In this document: piece after piece, positions 16,098 through 24,547 of the stretch | Layout: each line of letters begins with the position of its first letter | Numbering within the stretch: position 1 is the first letter of the stretch | Source of the DNA: Sphingobium sp. | Lineage (GTDB): Bacteria > Pseudomonadota > Alphaproteobacteria > Sphingomonadales > Sphingomonadaceae | Direction: 5' to 3' | Assembly: GCA_035196065.1 (NCBI GenBank) | Contig: CP136575.1 | Coordinates: 1,207,001-1,271,000 of the forward strand | Length of the DNA: 64,000 bases | The notes under the pieces: model-generated | What the model was told of the DNA's origin: nothing | What the model saw: the letters and a program-made list of their open reading frames with translations, nothing else | The model's database searches: none | Made by a program: the position numbers and the translations under genes

Positions 16098-17603
16098 TCA
16101 ATCATATCCCTGATCAGCGTAGCTATCGTCGGCAAGGTCGCTGAACCGGGTGATCTTCGCTTCAAACTTCATGCGCACCTTGCCGGTTGAGCCGTGGCGT
16201 TGTTTGGCAACGATCAGTTCGGCGGTACCGAAGACGCGCTCCATTTCCTGGCGCCACTTTTCATATTCCTCGGTGGCTTTCGCATCACCCTCGCTGCCAT
16301 GCTTGGGCTCACGCGCCGCGACATAATAATCCTCGCGAAATACGAACCAAACCATGTCGGCGTCCTGCTCGATCGATCCGGATTCGCGCAAGTCCGAAAG
16401 CTGCGGGCGCTTGTCTTCGCGCTGTTCGACCGCACGTGAAAGCTGCGATAGTGCGATCACCGGGACCTGCAATTCCTTTGCCAGCGTCTTCAGGCCGCGC
16501 GAAATTTCTGAGATTTCGTTCACGCGGTTGTCGCTGCTGCGCGACGAACCCTGCAACAACTGCAGATAATCGATCACGATCAGGCCGATGCCATGCTTGC
16601 GCTGCAGGCGACGCGCGCGGGTGCGCAGTGCGGCAATTGTCAGCGCAGGCGTATCGTCGATGTAGAGCGGCAGTTCCTGCAACTCGCGGCTAGCGCGCGA
16701 AAGCTCGCGAAAATCCTCGCGGCTGATCTTGCCCATGCGCAACGCTTCGGAACTGATGCCTGATTGCTCAGCAAGGATACGCGTCGCCAGCTGGTCCGCA
16801 GACATTTCAAGACTGAAAAAGGCGGTCTTGGCGCCAACACCCTTTTCCTCAGGGATGCCATCCTCCCGGTCACGCAGCCAGCGCTGCGCCGCATTGAAGG
16901 CGATGTTGGTGGCAAGCGAGGTCTTGCCCATGCCCGGGCGTCCGGCAAGGATGATAAGGTCGGAATTATGCAGGCCGCCGCATTTGGCGTTTATGCTGTC
17001 GAGGCCTGTGGTCACGCCCGAAAGATGTCCACCCGAATTCAGGGCCTTTTCGACATTTTTGATCGCCTCGGTCGATGCGGCAAGGAAGCTTTTCATGCTT
17101 CCGGTTTCACCTTCGCCCTCGGCAACCTTGTAAAGCTGCGCCTCTGCCTGTTCGATCTGCGCCTTGGGGTCGACAACATCGCTGGTGTCGAGCGCTCCCG
17201 CCACTAGCCCGCGCCCGACGCTTACCAATTCGCGCAACAGGGCAAGGTCGTAAATCTGCTGGGCAAAATCCCGCGCGCCGATCAGGCCAGAGCCGTCGGC
17301 CGTCAACCGGACGAGATAGCCGGGGCCGCCCAGCTCCTTCATAGTCTCGTCGCTTTCGAACAGCGGCTTCAGCGTCACCGGCGTCACAAGCATATTGCGG
17401 TCGATCAGCCGCAATATCTGGTCATAGATGCGCCCATGTAGCGGTTCGAAGAAATGTTCTGGGCGCAGCTTGATCGAGACATCTTCAAGGATGCGGTTGT
17501 CGATCATCAGCGCGCCAAGGAAGGCCGCCTCTGCCTCTACATTGCGCGGCAGGCGCTGCTCCTCTCCATCATTGGAGGCGGCAAGTCGGATCGGTTCGGC
17601 CAT
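16098..17603 (-). CDS. dnaB: Replicative DNA helicase DnaB
   Basis: The 501-residue hexameric replicative helicase. The N-terminal domain (PRNVEAEAAFLGALMIDN) and the RecA-like C-terminal domain with Walker A GRPGMGKTS at residues 221-229, the LEMSADQLATRILAEQSG element, Walker B LIVIDYLQLLQG and the RESGSIEQDADMVWF segment are all present. The ATG at 17603 gives the family N-terminus; an upstream in-frame ATG at 17711 would add 36 residues that look unrelated. Two alternative inner ATG codons do not fit. It is divergent from the UPF0262 gene across 124 bases. Confidence 0.97.
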   Translation of the reverse strand: MAEPIRLAASNDGEEQRLPRNVEAEAAFLGALMIDNRILEDVSIKLRPEHFFEPLHGRIYDQILRLIDRNMLVTPVTLKPLFESDETMKELGGPGYLVRLTADGSGLIGARDFAQQIYDLALLRELVSVGRGLVAGALDTSDVVDPKAQIEQAEAQLYKVAEGEGETGSMKSFLAASTEAIKNVEKALNSGGHLSGVTTGLDSINAKCGGLHNSDLIILAGRPGMGKTSLATNIAFNAAQRWLRDREDGIPEEKGVGAKTAFFSLEMSADQLATRILAEQSGISSEALRMGKISREDFRELSRASRELQELPLYIDDTPALTIAALRTRARRLQRKHGIGLIVIDYLQLLQGSSRSSDNRVNEISEISRGLKTLAKELQVPVIALSQLSRAVEQREDKRPQLSDLRESGSIEQDADMVWFVFREDYYVAAREPKHGSEGDAKATEEYEKWRQEMERVFGTAELIVAKQRHGSTGKVRMKFEAKITRFSDLADDSYADQGYD

Positions 17604-17727
17604 GGTGATGCTATCGAATAGCATGGCGTTGTAGGCAAGGGGGACAAAAAATTGTTCCGGGGACAGGCCTGTGGACAATTTACCGGACGGCTCTTGCCCC
17701 TGCCGTTGCATAGGTTAGAGGAAAGTC

Positions 17728-18210
17728 ATGGCAGACCCGCGTATCATTTCCGTCGATCTTGACGAAGCGACCATCTTGCGTCGCAACGCTGATATCGAAC
17801 AGGAACGGCGGGTGGCGATCTTCGATCTGATCGAGGAAAATCATTTCAAGCCTCTGCGCGATATGGGCGGCGGCTATGAAGGGCCTTTTCGCCTCAAGCT
17901 CAGCGTTACCGAAGGCCGACTGATCATCGATATCGCCCGCGAAGACGGGACGCCGCATGAGGCACTTATCCTTGGTCTTGGCCGTTTCCAGCGGCCGGTT
18001 CGCGAGTATTTCGCGATTTGTGACAGCTATTATCAGGCGATTCGCAAGGCGACAGCTGCGGAAATCGAGACGATTGATATGGCTCGGCGCGGGGTCCACA
18101 ATGCTGCCGCCGAACTGCTGATCGAACGGCTCGAAGGCAAGATCGAGGTCGATTTTGCAACCGCGCGGCGATTGTTTACGTTGATTTGCGTCCTCCATAT
18201 CAAGCAATAG
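17728..18210 (+). CDS. UPF0262 family protein
   Basis: A 160-residue protein matching the alphaproteobacterial UPF0262 family: [20 protein letters not shown] at the N-terminus, [26 protein letters not shown] and the ending [14 protein letters not shown]. It is predicted soluble and has no known function. It begins 124 bases from divergent dnaB and is followed after 28 bases by the GH25-like gene, so these two and cdd-dcd may form one transcript. The family is largely restricted to Alphaproteobacteria, which supports the taxonomic call. Confidence 0.93.
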   Translation: MADPRIISVDLDEATILRRNADIEQERRVAIFDLIEENHFKPLRDMGGGYEGPFRLKLSVTEGRLIIDIAREDGTPHEALILGLGRFQRPVREYFAICDSYYQAIRKATAAEIETIDMARRGVHNAAAELLIERLEGKIEVDFATARRLFTLICVLHIKQ

Positions 18211-18238
18211 GCGTTCGGGGACAATCAGGATTGTATGA

Positions 18239-18925
18239 ATGGCCAGCGCTAATTTCCGGACGTGGCGAAACGTCGCAATCGTGCTTGCCCTGCTTCTGGG
18301 CGTGTTTGTCGCCTGGCGCGCGGCGGGGGGTTATGCCCCATCGCGCAACGAATTTGCGGTGCAGGGCATTGTGGTCGATTCGCAGGTTGGCCCCATAAAT
18401 TGGCCGACGCTGGCAGCGACGGGCGTTGATTTCGCCTATATCGCTGCGACCGATGGGGTGAAGCCGCGCGACAGCCGCTTTGCCGCTAACATGGCAGGCG
18501 CAGCCGATGCAGGCGTGCGCTATGGTGCGCTTCACCGTTTTGATTTGTGCCGATTGGCGAGTGATCAGGCGACCAGCTTTATCACCACCGTTCCACGCAG
18601 TGAAACGGCGTTGCCTGCGGCGGTCGAATTCCATTTCAGCGAGAGCTGCGCTGCCCGGCCGGACCGGGCGCTGGTTTTGTCCGAGGTTGCAACCTTTCTC
18701 GGGCAGGTAGAGGCCCATCTTGGAAAGCCCGCAATCCTGAAACTTTCTCAGGAGTTTGAGGAACATTACCGGCTGACAACTGCAATTGACCGCAATGTCT
18801 GGCTTGAAAAGACTTGGCTGCTGCCTGATTACGCCGCCCGCCCCTGGGTGATGTGGACCGCGAATCTGTCGCGCCGTGTAGAGGGCGTTGATCAAACTGT
18901 GGAATGGGCGGTGGTGCGCGAATGA
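18239..18925 (+). CDS. GH25 (muramidase)-like protein with a degenerate active site
   Basis: A 228-residue protein with an N-terminal membrane anchor (NVAIVLALLLGVFVAW, about residues 12-27) and a domain resembling glycoside hydrolase family 25 lysozymes: QGIVVDSQVGPINWPTL at the position of the usual GIDVSxxQG-IDW, then FAYIAATDG in place of FxxxKATEG. The conserved D-x-E of the catalytic site appears as A-V-E (LPAAVEFHF), so one acid residue is missing. A hydrolase role is therefore doubtful; a wall-binding or vestigial role is possible. It overlaps cdd by four bases. An ATG four bases upstream is out of frame. Confidence 0.65.
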   Translation: MASANFRTWRNVAIVLALLLGVFVAWRAAGGYAPSRNEFAVQGIVVDSQVGPINWPTLAATGVDFAYIAATDGVKPRDSRFAANMAGAADAGVRYGALHRFDLCRLASDQATSFITTVPRSETALPAAVEFHFSESCAARPDRALVLSEVATFLGQVEAHLGKPAILKLSQEFEEHYRLTTAIDRNVWLEKTWLLPDYAARPWVMWTANLSRRVEGVDQTVEWAVVRE

Positions 18926-19362
18926 CGATGAATGCAGAAAAATTGGTTGCGGCGGCAGTCGCCGCTGCGAAAAATGCCTATGCGCCTTACTCCAACTTCC
19001 ATGTCGGCGCGGCGTTGCTTCTTGATAATGGCGATGTCGTGACTGGCGCTAATTTCGAAAATGCCAGCTACGGAATGACGCTGTGTGCGGAAACTGTCGC
19101 GATTGCCAAGGCGAACAGTGATGGTCAGATGCGCCGGATCGTCGCAATCGCGGTTGCCGGCGGGCCCAAGGCGGGCGACGGCGGCACAACATTAGGGGCT
19201 GAGGCAATCACCCCCTGCGGCCGCTGCCGCCAAGTAATCAAGGAAGTTGCCGATGAAGTCGCAATCGATCTGCCCGTCTATTGCGCCAAGCAAGGCGGGC
19301 ATGACACGCATTTGCTGTCGGAATTGCTGCCTTATGGATTCGGCCCTGCAAGTTTGAAGTAA
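18922..19362 (+). CDS. cdd: Cytidine deaminase
   Basis: A 146-residue homotetrameric-type cytidine deaminase that converts (deoxy)cytidine to (deoxy)uridine in pyrimidine salvage. The zinc site is complete: Cys55-Ala-Glu57 (LCAETVA) with the catalytic glutamate, and PCGRCRQ giving Cys99 and Cys102. [14 protein letters not shown] is the family N-terminal motif. The ATG at 18922 overlaps the upstream stop (ATGA); an inner ATG at 18928 is possible. The next gene, dcd, also deaminates cytosine nucleotides, so the pair forms a small pyrimidine unit. Confidence 0.96.
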   Translation: MTMNAEKLVAAAVAAAKNAYAPYSNFHVGAALLLDNGDVVTGANFENASYGMTLCAETVAIAKANSDGQMRRIVAIAVAGGPKAGDGGTTLGAEAITPCGRCRQVIKEVADEVAIDLPVYCAKQGGHDTHLLSELLPYGFGPASLK

Positions 19363-19424
19363 AAATCGCGCCTTGCGCTTGCTTGGCAAAGCGGCAAAAG
19401 CTTTGCGCCATACAGGGAGGCTTC

Positions 19425-19979
19425 ATGGCAATTCTTTCGGACAAGTGGATCAGGCAGCAAGCTAAAGAAAACGGGATGATCGAACCGTTCGTAGAGGCGC
19501 AGCGCCGCGACGGTTGTATCAGCTATGGCCTGTCCTCCTATGGTTATGACGCGCGCGTTGCGCCTGAGTTCAAGATTTTCACAAATGTCGATTCGAGCGT
19601 TGTCGATCCGAAGGAATTCGATCCCAAAAGCTTTGTCGACCGCGAAACCGATGTCTGCATCATCCCGCCCAACAGCTTTGCGCTTGCCCGCACCGTTGAA
19701 TATTTTCGCGTGCCGCGCGACGTGCTCGTCATCTGCCTCGGCAAGAGCACCTACGCCCGTTGCGGGATTATCGTCAACGTAACCCCGCTCGAGCCGGGCT
19801 GGGAAGGCCATGTCACGCTGGAATTTTCCAACACCACGCCGCTGCCCGCGAAGATCTATGCCAATGAAGGCGCGTGCCAGTTCCTCTTCCTGCAGGGCAA
19901 TGAGCCCTGCGAGACCAGCTATGCCGACCGTGCGGGCAAATATATGGGACAGAAGGGCGTTACGCTGCCCCGGTTGTGA
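19425..19979 (+). CDS. dcd: dCTP deaminase
   Basis: A 184-residue dCTP deaminase, which makes dUTP as the route to dTMP. The family motifs are clear: ILSDKWIRQ at the start, [13 protein letters not shown], the catalytic loop [24 protein letters not shown] with its glutamate, and [10 protein letters not shown]. The ATG at 19425 follows AGGGAGG at six bases; an in-frame ATG at 19383 would add 14 residues without a ribosome binding site. It follows cdd by 62 bases. Confidence 0.97.
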   Translation: MAILSDKWIRQQAKENGMIEPFVEAQRRDGCISYGLSSYGYDARVAPEFKIFTNVDSSVVDPKEFDPKSFVDRETDVCIIPPNSFALARTVEYFRVPRDVLVICLGKSTYARCGIIVNVTPLEPGWEGHVTLEFSNTTPLPAKIYANEGACQFLFLQGNEPCETSYADRAGKYMGQKGVTLPRL

Positions 19980-20054
19980 TCTTGGAATTCGGCTAAATCA
20001 TTACCCTCCCGCATGCGGCAAGGAAGGAAGCAGTCGACGTCCCGTCTTGCCCAA

Positions 20055-20072
20055 TTTAATCGATCAATTAAA
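20055..20072. promoter_or_regulatory. Inverted repeat upstream of acyl-CoA dehydrogenase
   Basis: TTTAAT-CGATCA-ATTAAA is a perfect six-base inverted repeat around a six-base centre, in an AT-rich island 33 bases before the acyl-CoA dehydrogenase start. It has the shape of an operator, but no regulator is identified. Confidence 0.35.
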
Positions 20073-20104
20073 CATGGCGCCCATACAGCCAGAGGAGAGG
20101 CCCC

Positions 20105-21280
20105 ATGACCACCCCGCTTTTTGACCAATGGCGCAGCCGATCCCCGCATTATGACGAAAGCCATGAGGCAGTGTGTGATACTGTGCGCCGCTTTGTTGAG
20201 CGCGAGATTACACCCCATGTTGATGCTTGGGAGGCTGCAGGCGAATTGCCCCGCAGCTTGCACAAAAAGGCAGCCGAGGCCGGCATATTGGGCCTTGGCT
20301 ATCCAGCCGAATTTGGCGGCACCGGACGTGCGGATTTCGATATCTTCCACTCGCTGGTCCAATCAGAGGAACTGTGCCGGCCTGGCGCGGGCGGTATCCC
20401 CGCTTCGCTGATGACGCACGGCATCGGCCTGCCGCCGATCCTGGCCATGGGTAGCGAAACGATGAAGGCGCGGATTGCGCCAGAAGTGCTGAGCGGCGAG
20501 AAGATCATTGCGCTCGGCATCACCGAGCCGTCTGGCGGATCGGATGTCGCGAACATCCGGACCAAGGCAGAGCGCAAGGGCGCAAGCTATATCGTCAACG
20601 GCAGCAAAACCTATATCACCAGCGGCATGCGGGCCGATTATGTGACGCTGGCGGTGCGCACTGGCGGGCCGGGCATGGGTGGCATTTCGTTGCTACTGGT
20701 GGAGACAAACCAGCCCGGTTTCACCCGCACCCCGCTTGCCAAAATGGGCTGGCATGCCTCGGACACCGCAACATTGCATTTCGACGATGTCGAGGTGCCT
20801 GCAGAAAATTTGATCGGCCCCGAAAATGGGGGGTTCATGGGCATCATGCGCAATTTTAATGGCGAACGGCTTGGCATGGCGCAGCAGGCGGCGGCCTATG
20901 CCCGCGTCTGTTTCGAGGATGCTCTGGAATGGGCACAGCAACGAGAGGTGTTCGGCAAGCCGCTGGTTCGTAATCAGGCGATCCGGCACAAGCTGGCCGA
21001 CATGATCCGCCAGATTAACGCGACCCAGGCTTTTATCGACCAATGTGCGTGGAGCGCGAGAGCGGACAAGGCCTTTCCCGGCGACTTCGCATTGCTGAAG
21101 GTGCAGGCCACCCGCACCATGGAATTTTGCGCGCGTGAGGCCTGCCAGATATTGGGCGGCGCAAGCTTCATGCGCGGCTGCCGCGTCGAACGCATCTATC
21201 GTGAGGTGCGCGTGATGGCGATTGGCGGGGGTAGCGAGGAGATTATGTTCGACCTGGCAGGGCGGCAGTACAATTTCTGA
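20105..21280 (+). CDS. Acyl-CoA dehydrogenase
   Basis: A 391-residue FAD-dependent acyl-CoA dehydrogenase that introduces the alpha-beta double bond in fatty acid or branched acid breakdown. The N-terminal helical domain, the middle beta-domain with ALGITEPSGGSDVANIRTKA and SKTYITSGMRADYVTLAVRT, and the C-terminal helices with QQREVFGKPLVRNQAIRHKLADM are all in place. The end IYREVRVMAIGGGSEEIM carries the FAD-binding and probable catalytic region. AGAGGAGAGG precedes the start at good distance. The substrate length cannot be told. The downstream reductase gene points the same way after 104 bases. Confidence 0.94.
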   Translation: MTTPLFDQWRSRSPHYDESHEAVCDTVRRFVEREITPHVDAWEAAGELPRSLHKKAAEAGILGLGYPAEFGGTGRADFDIFHSLVQSEELCRPGAGGIPASLMTHGIGLPPILAMGSETMKARIAPEVLSGEKIIALGITEPSGGSDVANIRTKAERKGASYIVNGSKTYITSGMRADYVTLAVRTGGPGMGGISLLLVETNQPGFTRTPLAKMGWHASDTATLHFDDVEVPAENLIGPENGGFMGIMRNFNGERLGMAQQAAAYARVCFEDALEWAQQREVFGKPLVRNQAIRHKLADMIRQINATQAFIDQCAWSARADKAFPGDFALLKVQATRTMEFCAREACQILGGASFMRGCRVERIYREVRVMAIGGGSEEIMFDLAGRQYNF

Positions 21281-21384
21281 CGGCGCATAGGTCGCGCGCA
21301 CATGAGGCCACCGCGAAAACACTGTTTTGACTTCGACCGGCCATGGGCGCATCTGCTGGACCAACATAGAATCAGGAGAGAGCA

Positions 21385-22548
21385 ATGTCCAAGGATGCCC
21401 GCGAATTTGACATCATCGTCTATGGAGCCACCGGCTATACAGGCCGGCTTGTCGCCGAATATCTGAAGGACAAGGCGGGCCTGAAATGGGCGATGGCGGG
21501 GCGCAGCCAAGCGAAGCTGGAGGAGGTGCGTGATCTGATCGGTGCGCCGGCGGATACACCGCTGGTCGTTGCCGATGCCTCTGATCCGGCATCGCTCGAC
21601 GCGATGGCAAAGCGCACCAAGGTGGTGCTGACCACGGTTGGCCCCTATCAGCTTTACGGCAATGAACTGGTCGCGGCCTGTGTGGCCAATGGCACCGATT
21701 ATACCGACCTGTGCGGCGAACCTGCATGGATGCGCCAGAAAATCGACGAACATCATGAAGCCGCCAAGGCGAGCGGAGCGCGGATTGTGTTTTCGGCCGG
21801 TTTCGATTCGATCCCTTTCGACCTTGGCGTGCTGATGCTGCAACGCCATGCGACGGAAAAATTCGGTACGCCTGCTCCGCGCGTAAAAGGCCGGGTGCGT
21901 GCGATGCAGGGCAAATTTTCGGGTGGGACGGCTGCCAGCCTGAAGGCGACGATGGCGGCCGCGGCAAAGGATCGCGCGGTGATCGGCTATCTCACCCACC
22001 CGTTCAGTCTTGCGGGCGGCTTTGAAGGGCCGGCCCAGCCGGCGGGCAATGCGCCCGAATATGACGAGGGGCTGGACAGCTGGGCGACCAGTTTCATCAT
22101 GGCGCCGATTAACACCAAGAATGTCCACCGCACCAATGCGTTGCTCGGCCATCCTTATGGCACCGACTTTGTTTATGATGAAATGATGCTGACCGGTCCG
22201 GGAGATGCGGGAAAGCAGGCCGCCGACTTTGTTGCCAAGACGCCGATGATTGGCACGGCAAACGATCCCAAGCCGGGCGAGGGGCCGACCAAGGAAGAAC
22301 GCGACACCGGCTTTTACGATGTGCTGTTTGTCGGTGAATATCCCGATGGCCGGCGTGCGCTCTATTCGGTAAAGGGTGATCGCGATCCGGGCTATGGCTC
22401 GACGTCGAAGATGATCGCTGAAACCGCCATCGCCCTGGTTGAAAATGACGGACCTGGCGGGGTTACTACCCCCGGTGCGGCCTTGGGGGCGAAGCTGGTC
22501 GATCGGCTGCAGGCGCATGCCGGGCTGACCTTTACGGTTGAAGGCTAG
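21385..22548 (+). CDS. Saccharopine dehydrogenase-like NAD(P) reductase
   Basis: A 387-residue protein with an N-terminal Rossmann fold (IIVYGATGYTGRLVAEYL) and the saccharopine-dehydrogenase-like family pattern, including TTVGPYQLYGNELVAACVAN, GTDYTDLCGE and SAGFDSIPFDLGVL. Relatives include the mycobacterial trans-acting enoyl reductase Rv2953-type proteins, so a role in reducing lipid intermediates is more likely than lysine metabolism; this is inference. It follows the acyl-CoA dehydrogenase gene and has AGGAGAGAG as Shine-Dalgarno sequence. Confidence 0.88.
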   Translation: MSKDAREFDIIVYGATGYTGRLVAEYLKDKAGLKWAMAGRSQAKLEEVRDLIGAPADTPLVVADASDPASLDAMAKRTKVVLTTVGPYQLYGNELVAACVANGTDYTDLCGEPAWMRQKIDEHHEAAKASGARIVFSAGFDSIPFDLGVLMLQRHATEKFGTPAPRVKGRVRAMQGKFSGGTAASLKATMAAAAKDRAVIGYLTHPFSLAGGFEGPAQPAGNAPEYDEGLDSWATSFIMAPINTKNVHRTNALLGHPYGTDFVYDEMMLTGPGDAGKQAADFVAKTPMIGTANDPKPGEGPTKEERDTGFYDVLFVGEYPDGRRALYSVKGDRDPGYGSTSKMIAETAIALVENDGPGGVTTPGAALGAKLVDRLQAHAGLTFTVEG

Positions 22549-22557
22549 GCGTCACTT

Positions 22558-22577
22558 CCTCCTCGCTTGCGGGAGGG
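22558..22577. repeat. Imperfect GC-rich hairpin, relative of the palindromic element at 12.3 kb
   Basis: CCTCCTCGC-TT-GCGGGAGGG forms an imperfect stem directly after the saccharopine-dehydrogenase-like gene. It shares CGCTTGCGGGAGGG with the hairpins of the element at 12334-12430. It may end transcription of the upstream gene. Confidence 0.4.
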
Positions 22578-22635
22578 ACGTTGGTTTTCTGCTATTCACT
22601 TCCCCTTCAGCATGCCGCTCCCTATATGGCGCGTC

Positions 22636-23400
22636 ATGCTGGGACGTCTGTTCAAAAAAGCCATTCCTTTCCGTCCGCTTGATACGGCGCGCGTGCCTGA
22701 TGGCGTGCGCGTGTATGCGATCGGCGACATTCATGGGCGCCATGACCTGTTGACGGCGCTGCTCGCCAAAATCGAAGCCGATGATGCGGCGCGCGGTGCG
22801 GCAGAGACGCAGATTGTGTTTCTCGGCGACCTTGTGGATCGGGGGCCGGACAGTGCGGCCGTGGTTGAAACGGCGATGGCGCTGAAAGCAGCGGGACGGA
22901 ATGTTCGTTTCCTCGCCGGCAACCATGAGGAAGTGTTCATCAAGGCTTGCCGCGAACGCGATTCAAAGACGCTGCGTTTCTTCCTGAAGATTGGCGGCGA
23001 CGCGACGCTACAAAGCTATCCGATCACCCGCTCTGAATATGTCGAGCTGGATATTGAACAGCTTGCAGAACGGCTCGAAACGCTGGTGCCGGAGGCGCAC
23101 CTTGCCTTCCTCGAAGGTTTCGAGGACATGATCATCGTCGGCGATTATGCCTTTGTTCATGCCGGCGTCCGTCCCGGCGTGCCGCTGGATCAGCAGAAAA
23201 CGAGCGATCTGCGCTGGATTCGCGACGAATTTGTTGGCCAGCGGGGCGATCTGGAAAAGGTCATCATCTATGGCCACACGATTTATGAGGATGTCGACGA
23301 GCGCGGATCACGGATCGGTATTGATACCGGGGCCTATGACAGCGGCAAACTGACGGCGATCGGCCTTGAGGGCGGTGAGCGCTGGTATCTGCAGACCTGA
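22636..23400 (+). CDS. PPP-type metallophosphoesterase (serine/threonine phosphatase/diadenosine tetraphosphatase-like)
   Basis: A 254-residue phosphoesterase with the PPP signature in order: GDIHGRHDLL, GDLVDRGPDS and GNHEEVF, then YAFVHAGVRPG and YGHTIYEDVDE near the end supplying the metal-binding histidines. Relatives are bacterial PrpA/PrpE-like protein phosphatases or ApaH-like enzymes; substrate is open. The start at 22636 (MLGRLFKKAI) was chosen because homologues begin near this point; in-frame ATG codons at 22612 and 22567 are alternatives. The upstream gap holds a GC-rich imperfect hairpin. Confidence 0.88.
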   Translation: MLGRLFKKAIPFRPLDTARVPDGVRVYAIGDIHGRHDLLTALLAKIEADDAARGAAETQIVFLGDLVDRGPDSAAVVETAMALKAAGRNVRFLAGNHEEVFIKACRERDSKTLRFFLKIGGDATLQSYPITRSEYVELDIEQLAERLETLVPEAHLAFLEGFEDMIIVGDYAFVHAGVRPGVPLDQQKTSDLRWIRDEFVGQRGDLEKVIIYGHTIYEDVDERGSRIGIDTGAYDSGKLTAIGLEGGERWYLQT

Positions 23401-23441
23401 AACGACAATGTGCCGGTGCGGCGACTGAATGTCATGATAAA

Positions 23442-23464
23442 GGGCGGTGCCTTGCGGACCGCCC
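23442..23464. terminator. Intrinsic terminator candidate between phosphatase gene and ctrA
   Basis: GGGCGGT-nine bases-ACCGCCC is a perfect seven-base stem, followed on the plus strand after six bases by a run of T residues (ATTTTTT). It fits termination of the phosphatase transcript and separates it from convergent ctrA. Confidence 0.6.
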
Positions 23465-23495
23465 CTATCAATTTTTTGCCGGTTCAGGTTTGTTG

Positions 23496-24203
23496 TCAGG
23501 CGACCTGCGCCTCATCATATTCCATGTCTTCCAGATCGCGCAGCACATAGCCGCGGCCCCAGACGGTTTCGATGTAGTTTTCCCCGCCACAGGCCAACGC
23601 CAGTTTCTTGCGCAGCTTGCAAATGAAGACATCGATGATCTTGAGTTCGGGTTCGTCCATGCCGCCATAAAGGTGGTTGAGGAACATTTCTTTGGTCAGC
23701 GTGGTGCCCTTGCGCAGCGAGAGTAACTCGAGCATCGCATATTCTTTGCCGGTCAGGTGCACGCGGGCACCATCGACTTCGACGGTTTTGGCGTCGAGGT
23801 TCACAGCCAGCTTTCCAGTGCGGATCACCGACTGGCTGTGGCCTTTTGAACGGCGCACAACTGCGTGGATACGGGCAACCAGTTCTTCACGGTGGAACGG
23901 CTTGGTCACATAATCGTCGGCACCAAAACCAAAGCTGCGTACCTTGCTGTCCATTTCGGAAATGCCCGAAAGGATCAGAACCGGCGTCTGCACCTTGGCG
24001 ACACGCAATTTCTTCAGCACGTCATAGCCGTGCATGTCGGGCAGGTTGAGATCGAGCAGGATGATATCGTAATCATACAACTTACCCAGATCGAGGCCTT
24101 CTTCGCCCAGATCCGTCGAATAGACATTGAATCCCTCGGTCGCGAGCATCATCTCGATAGCTTTCGCGGTGGTAGGTTCGTCTTCAATCAGCAACACGCG
24201 CAT
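23496..24203 (-). CDS. ctrA: Cell cycle response regulator CtrA
   Basis: A 235-residue OmpR-type regulator, the master cell-cycle/polarity regulator of Alphaproteobacteria. The receiver domain has Asp51 (IILLDLNLP), Asp8-Glu9 and Lys ([10 protein letters not shown]); the C-terminal winged helix contains [25 protein letters not shown] and [12 protein letters not shown]. The last residues (AQVA) are small and hydrophobic, like the ClpXP-sensitive tail known in Caulobacter. The region upstream holds a perfect full CtrA box and a half site, so autoregulation is likely. Only one ctrA is visible; partner genes of the phosphorelay are not in the window. Confidence 0.98.
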   Translation of the reverse strand: MRVLLIEDEPTTAKAIEMMLATEGFNVYSTDLGEEGLDLGKLYDYDIILLDLNLPDMHGYDVLKKLRVAKVQTPVLILSGISEMDSKVRSFGFGADDYVTKPFHREELVARIHAVVRRSKGHSQSVIRTGKLAVNLDAKTVEVDGARVHLTGKEYAMLELLSLRKGTTLTKEMFLNHLYGGMDEPELKIIDVFICKLRKKLALACGGENYIETVWGRGYVLRDLEDMEYDEAQVA

Positions 24204-24278
24204 GCGGCTCGCCCCTTTTGCTTAATGCAACCCCCGATAAACCGCTGCCCGGAATGGCAACGCGCCCATCGGCTGTAA

Positions 24279-24286
24279 TTAACCAT
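24279..24286 (+). promoter_or_regulatory. CtrA half site TTAACCAT
   Basis: TTAACCAT matches the alphaproteobacterial CtrA consensus as it is usually given outside Caulobacter. It lies 76 bases upstream of the ctrA start and 22 bases from the full box. Confidence 0.55.
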
Positions 24287-24307
24287 AAGGGAAATGAACT
24301 GAAAAGG

Positions 24308-24323
24308 TTAATTTGGTGTTAAC
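24308..24323 (+). promoter_or_regulatory. Full CtrA box TTAA-N7-TTAAC upstream of ctrA
   Basis: TTAATTTGGTGTTAAC matches TTAA-N7-TTAAC exactly. It lies 105-120 bases upstream of the ctrA start codon. A self-regulatory site is the simplest reading; an effect on the divergent receptor gene, 225 bases away, is less likely. Confidence 0.7.
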
Positions 24324-24547
24324 GCGCAGAAATCCACGAGTCGCGAGTATCGGAATGCGCGAAAGTGACTCAAATCCTTGGGTTTTTGAAAATCCCTGAC
24401 GGAAAAAATTTTCGGCGCCCCCTGCTTTGTGCAGTCATTTTGGTTCATTGCGGCTTTGCAAAGCTTCGATCTCGCGTTAGCAATGCCGCAGCTATCGCGC
24501 GCTTCGACCGGTAAATGTCGGCGAAGCGCTCAATGAGGGGACTATTC

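Larger units (their letters stand above)
24204..24547. other. Divergent control region of ctrA and the TonB receptor gene
   Basis: This 344-base gap has no gene. It is more AT-rich than its surroundings. It holds the CtrA-type boxes at 24279-24286 and 24308-24323, and two GANTC sites (24338-24342 and 24367-24371) of the kind methylated by CcrM, though two in this length is about chance level. No convincing sigma-70 promoter was found for the receptor gene, whose Shine-Dalgarno sequence AGGGGA lies at 24535-24540. Confidence 0.7.

Noticed and set aside
21196-22518. A 440-codon minus-strand reading frame opposite the saccharopine-dehydrogenase-like gene
   Set aside because: It shadows a well-conserved gene, is rich in Arg and His and shows no domain, as expected for antisense frames in GC-rich DNA.
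24338-24371. Two GANTC sites upstream of ctrA
   Set aside because: They could matter for CcrM-dependent control, but two sites in 344 bases is about what chance gives, so no claim is made.
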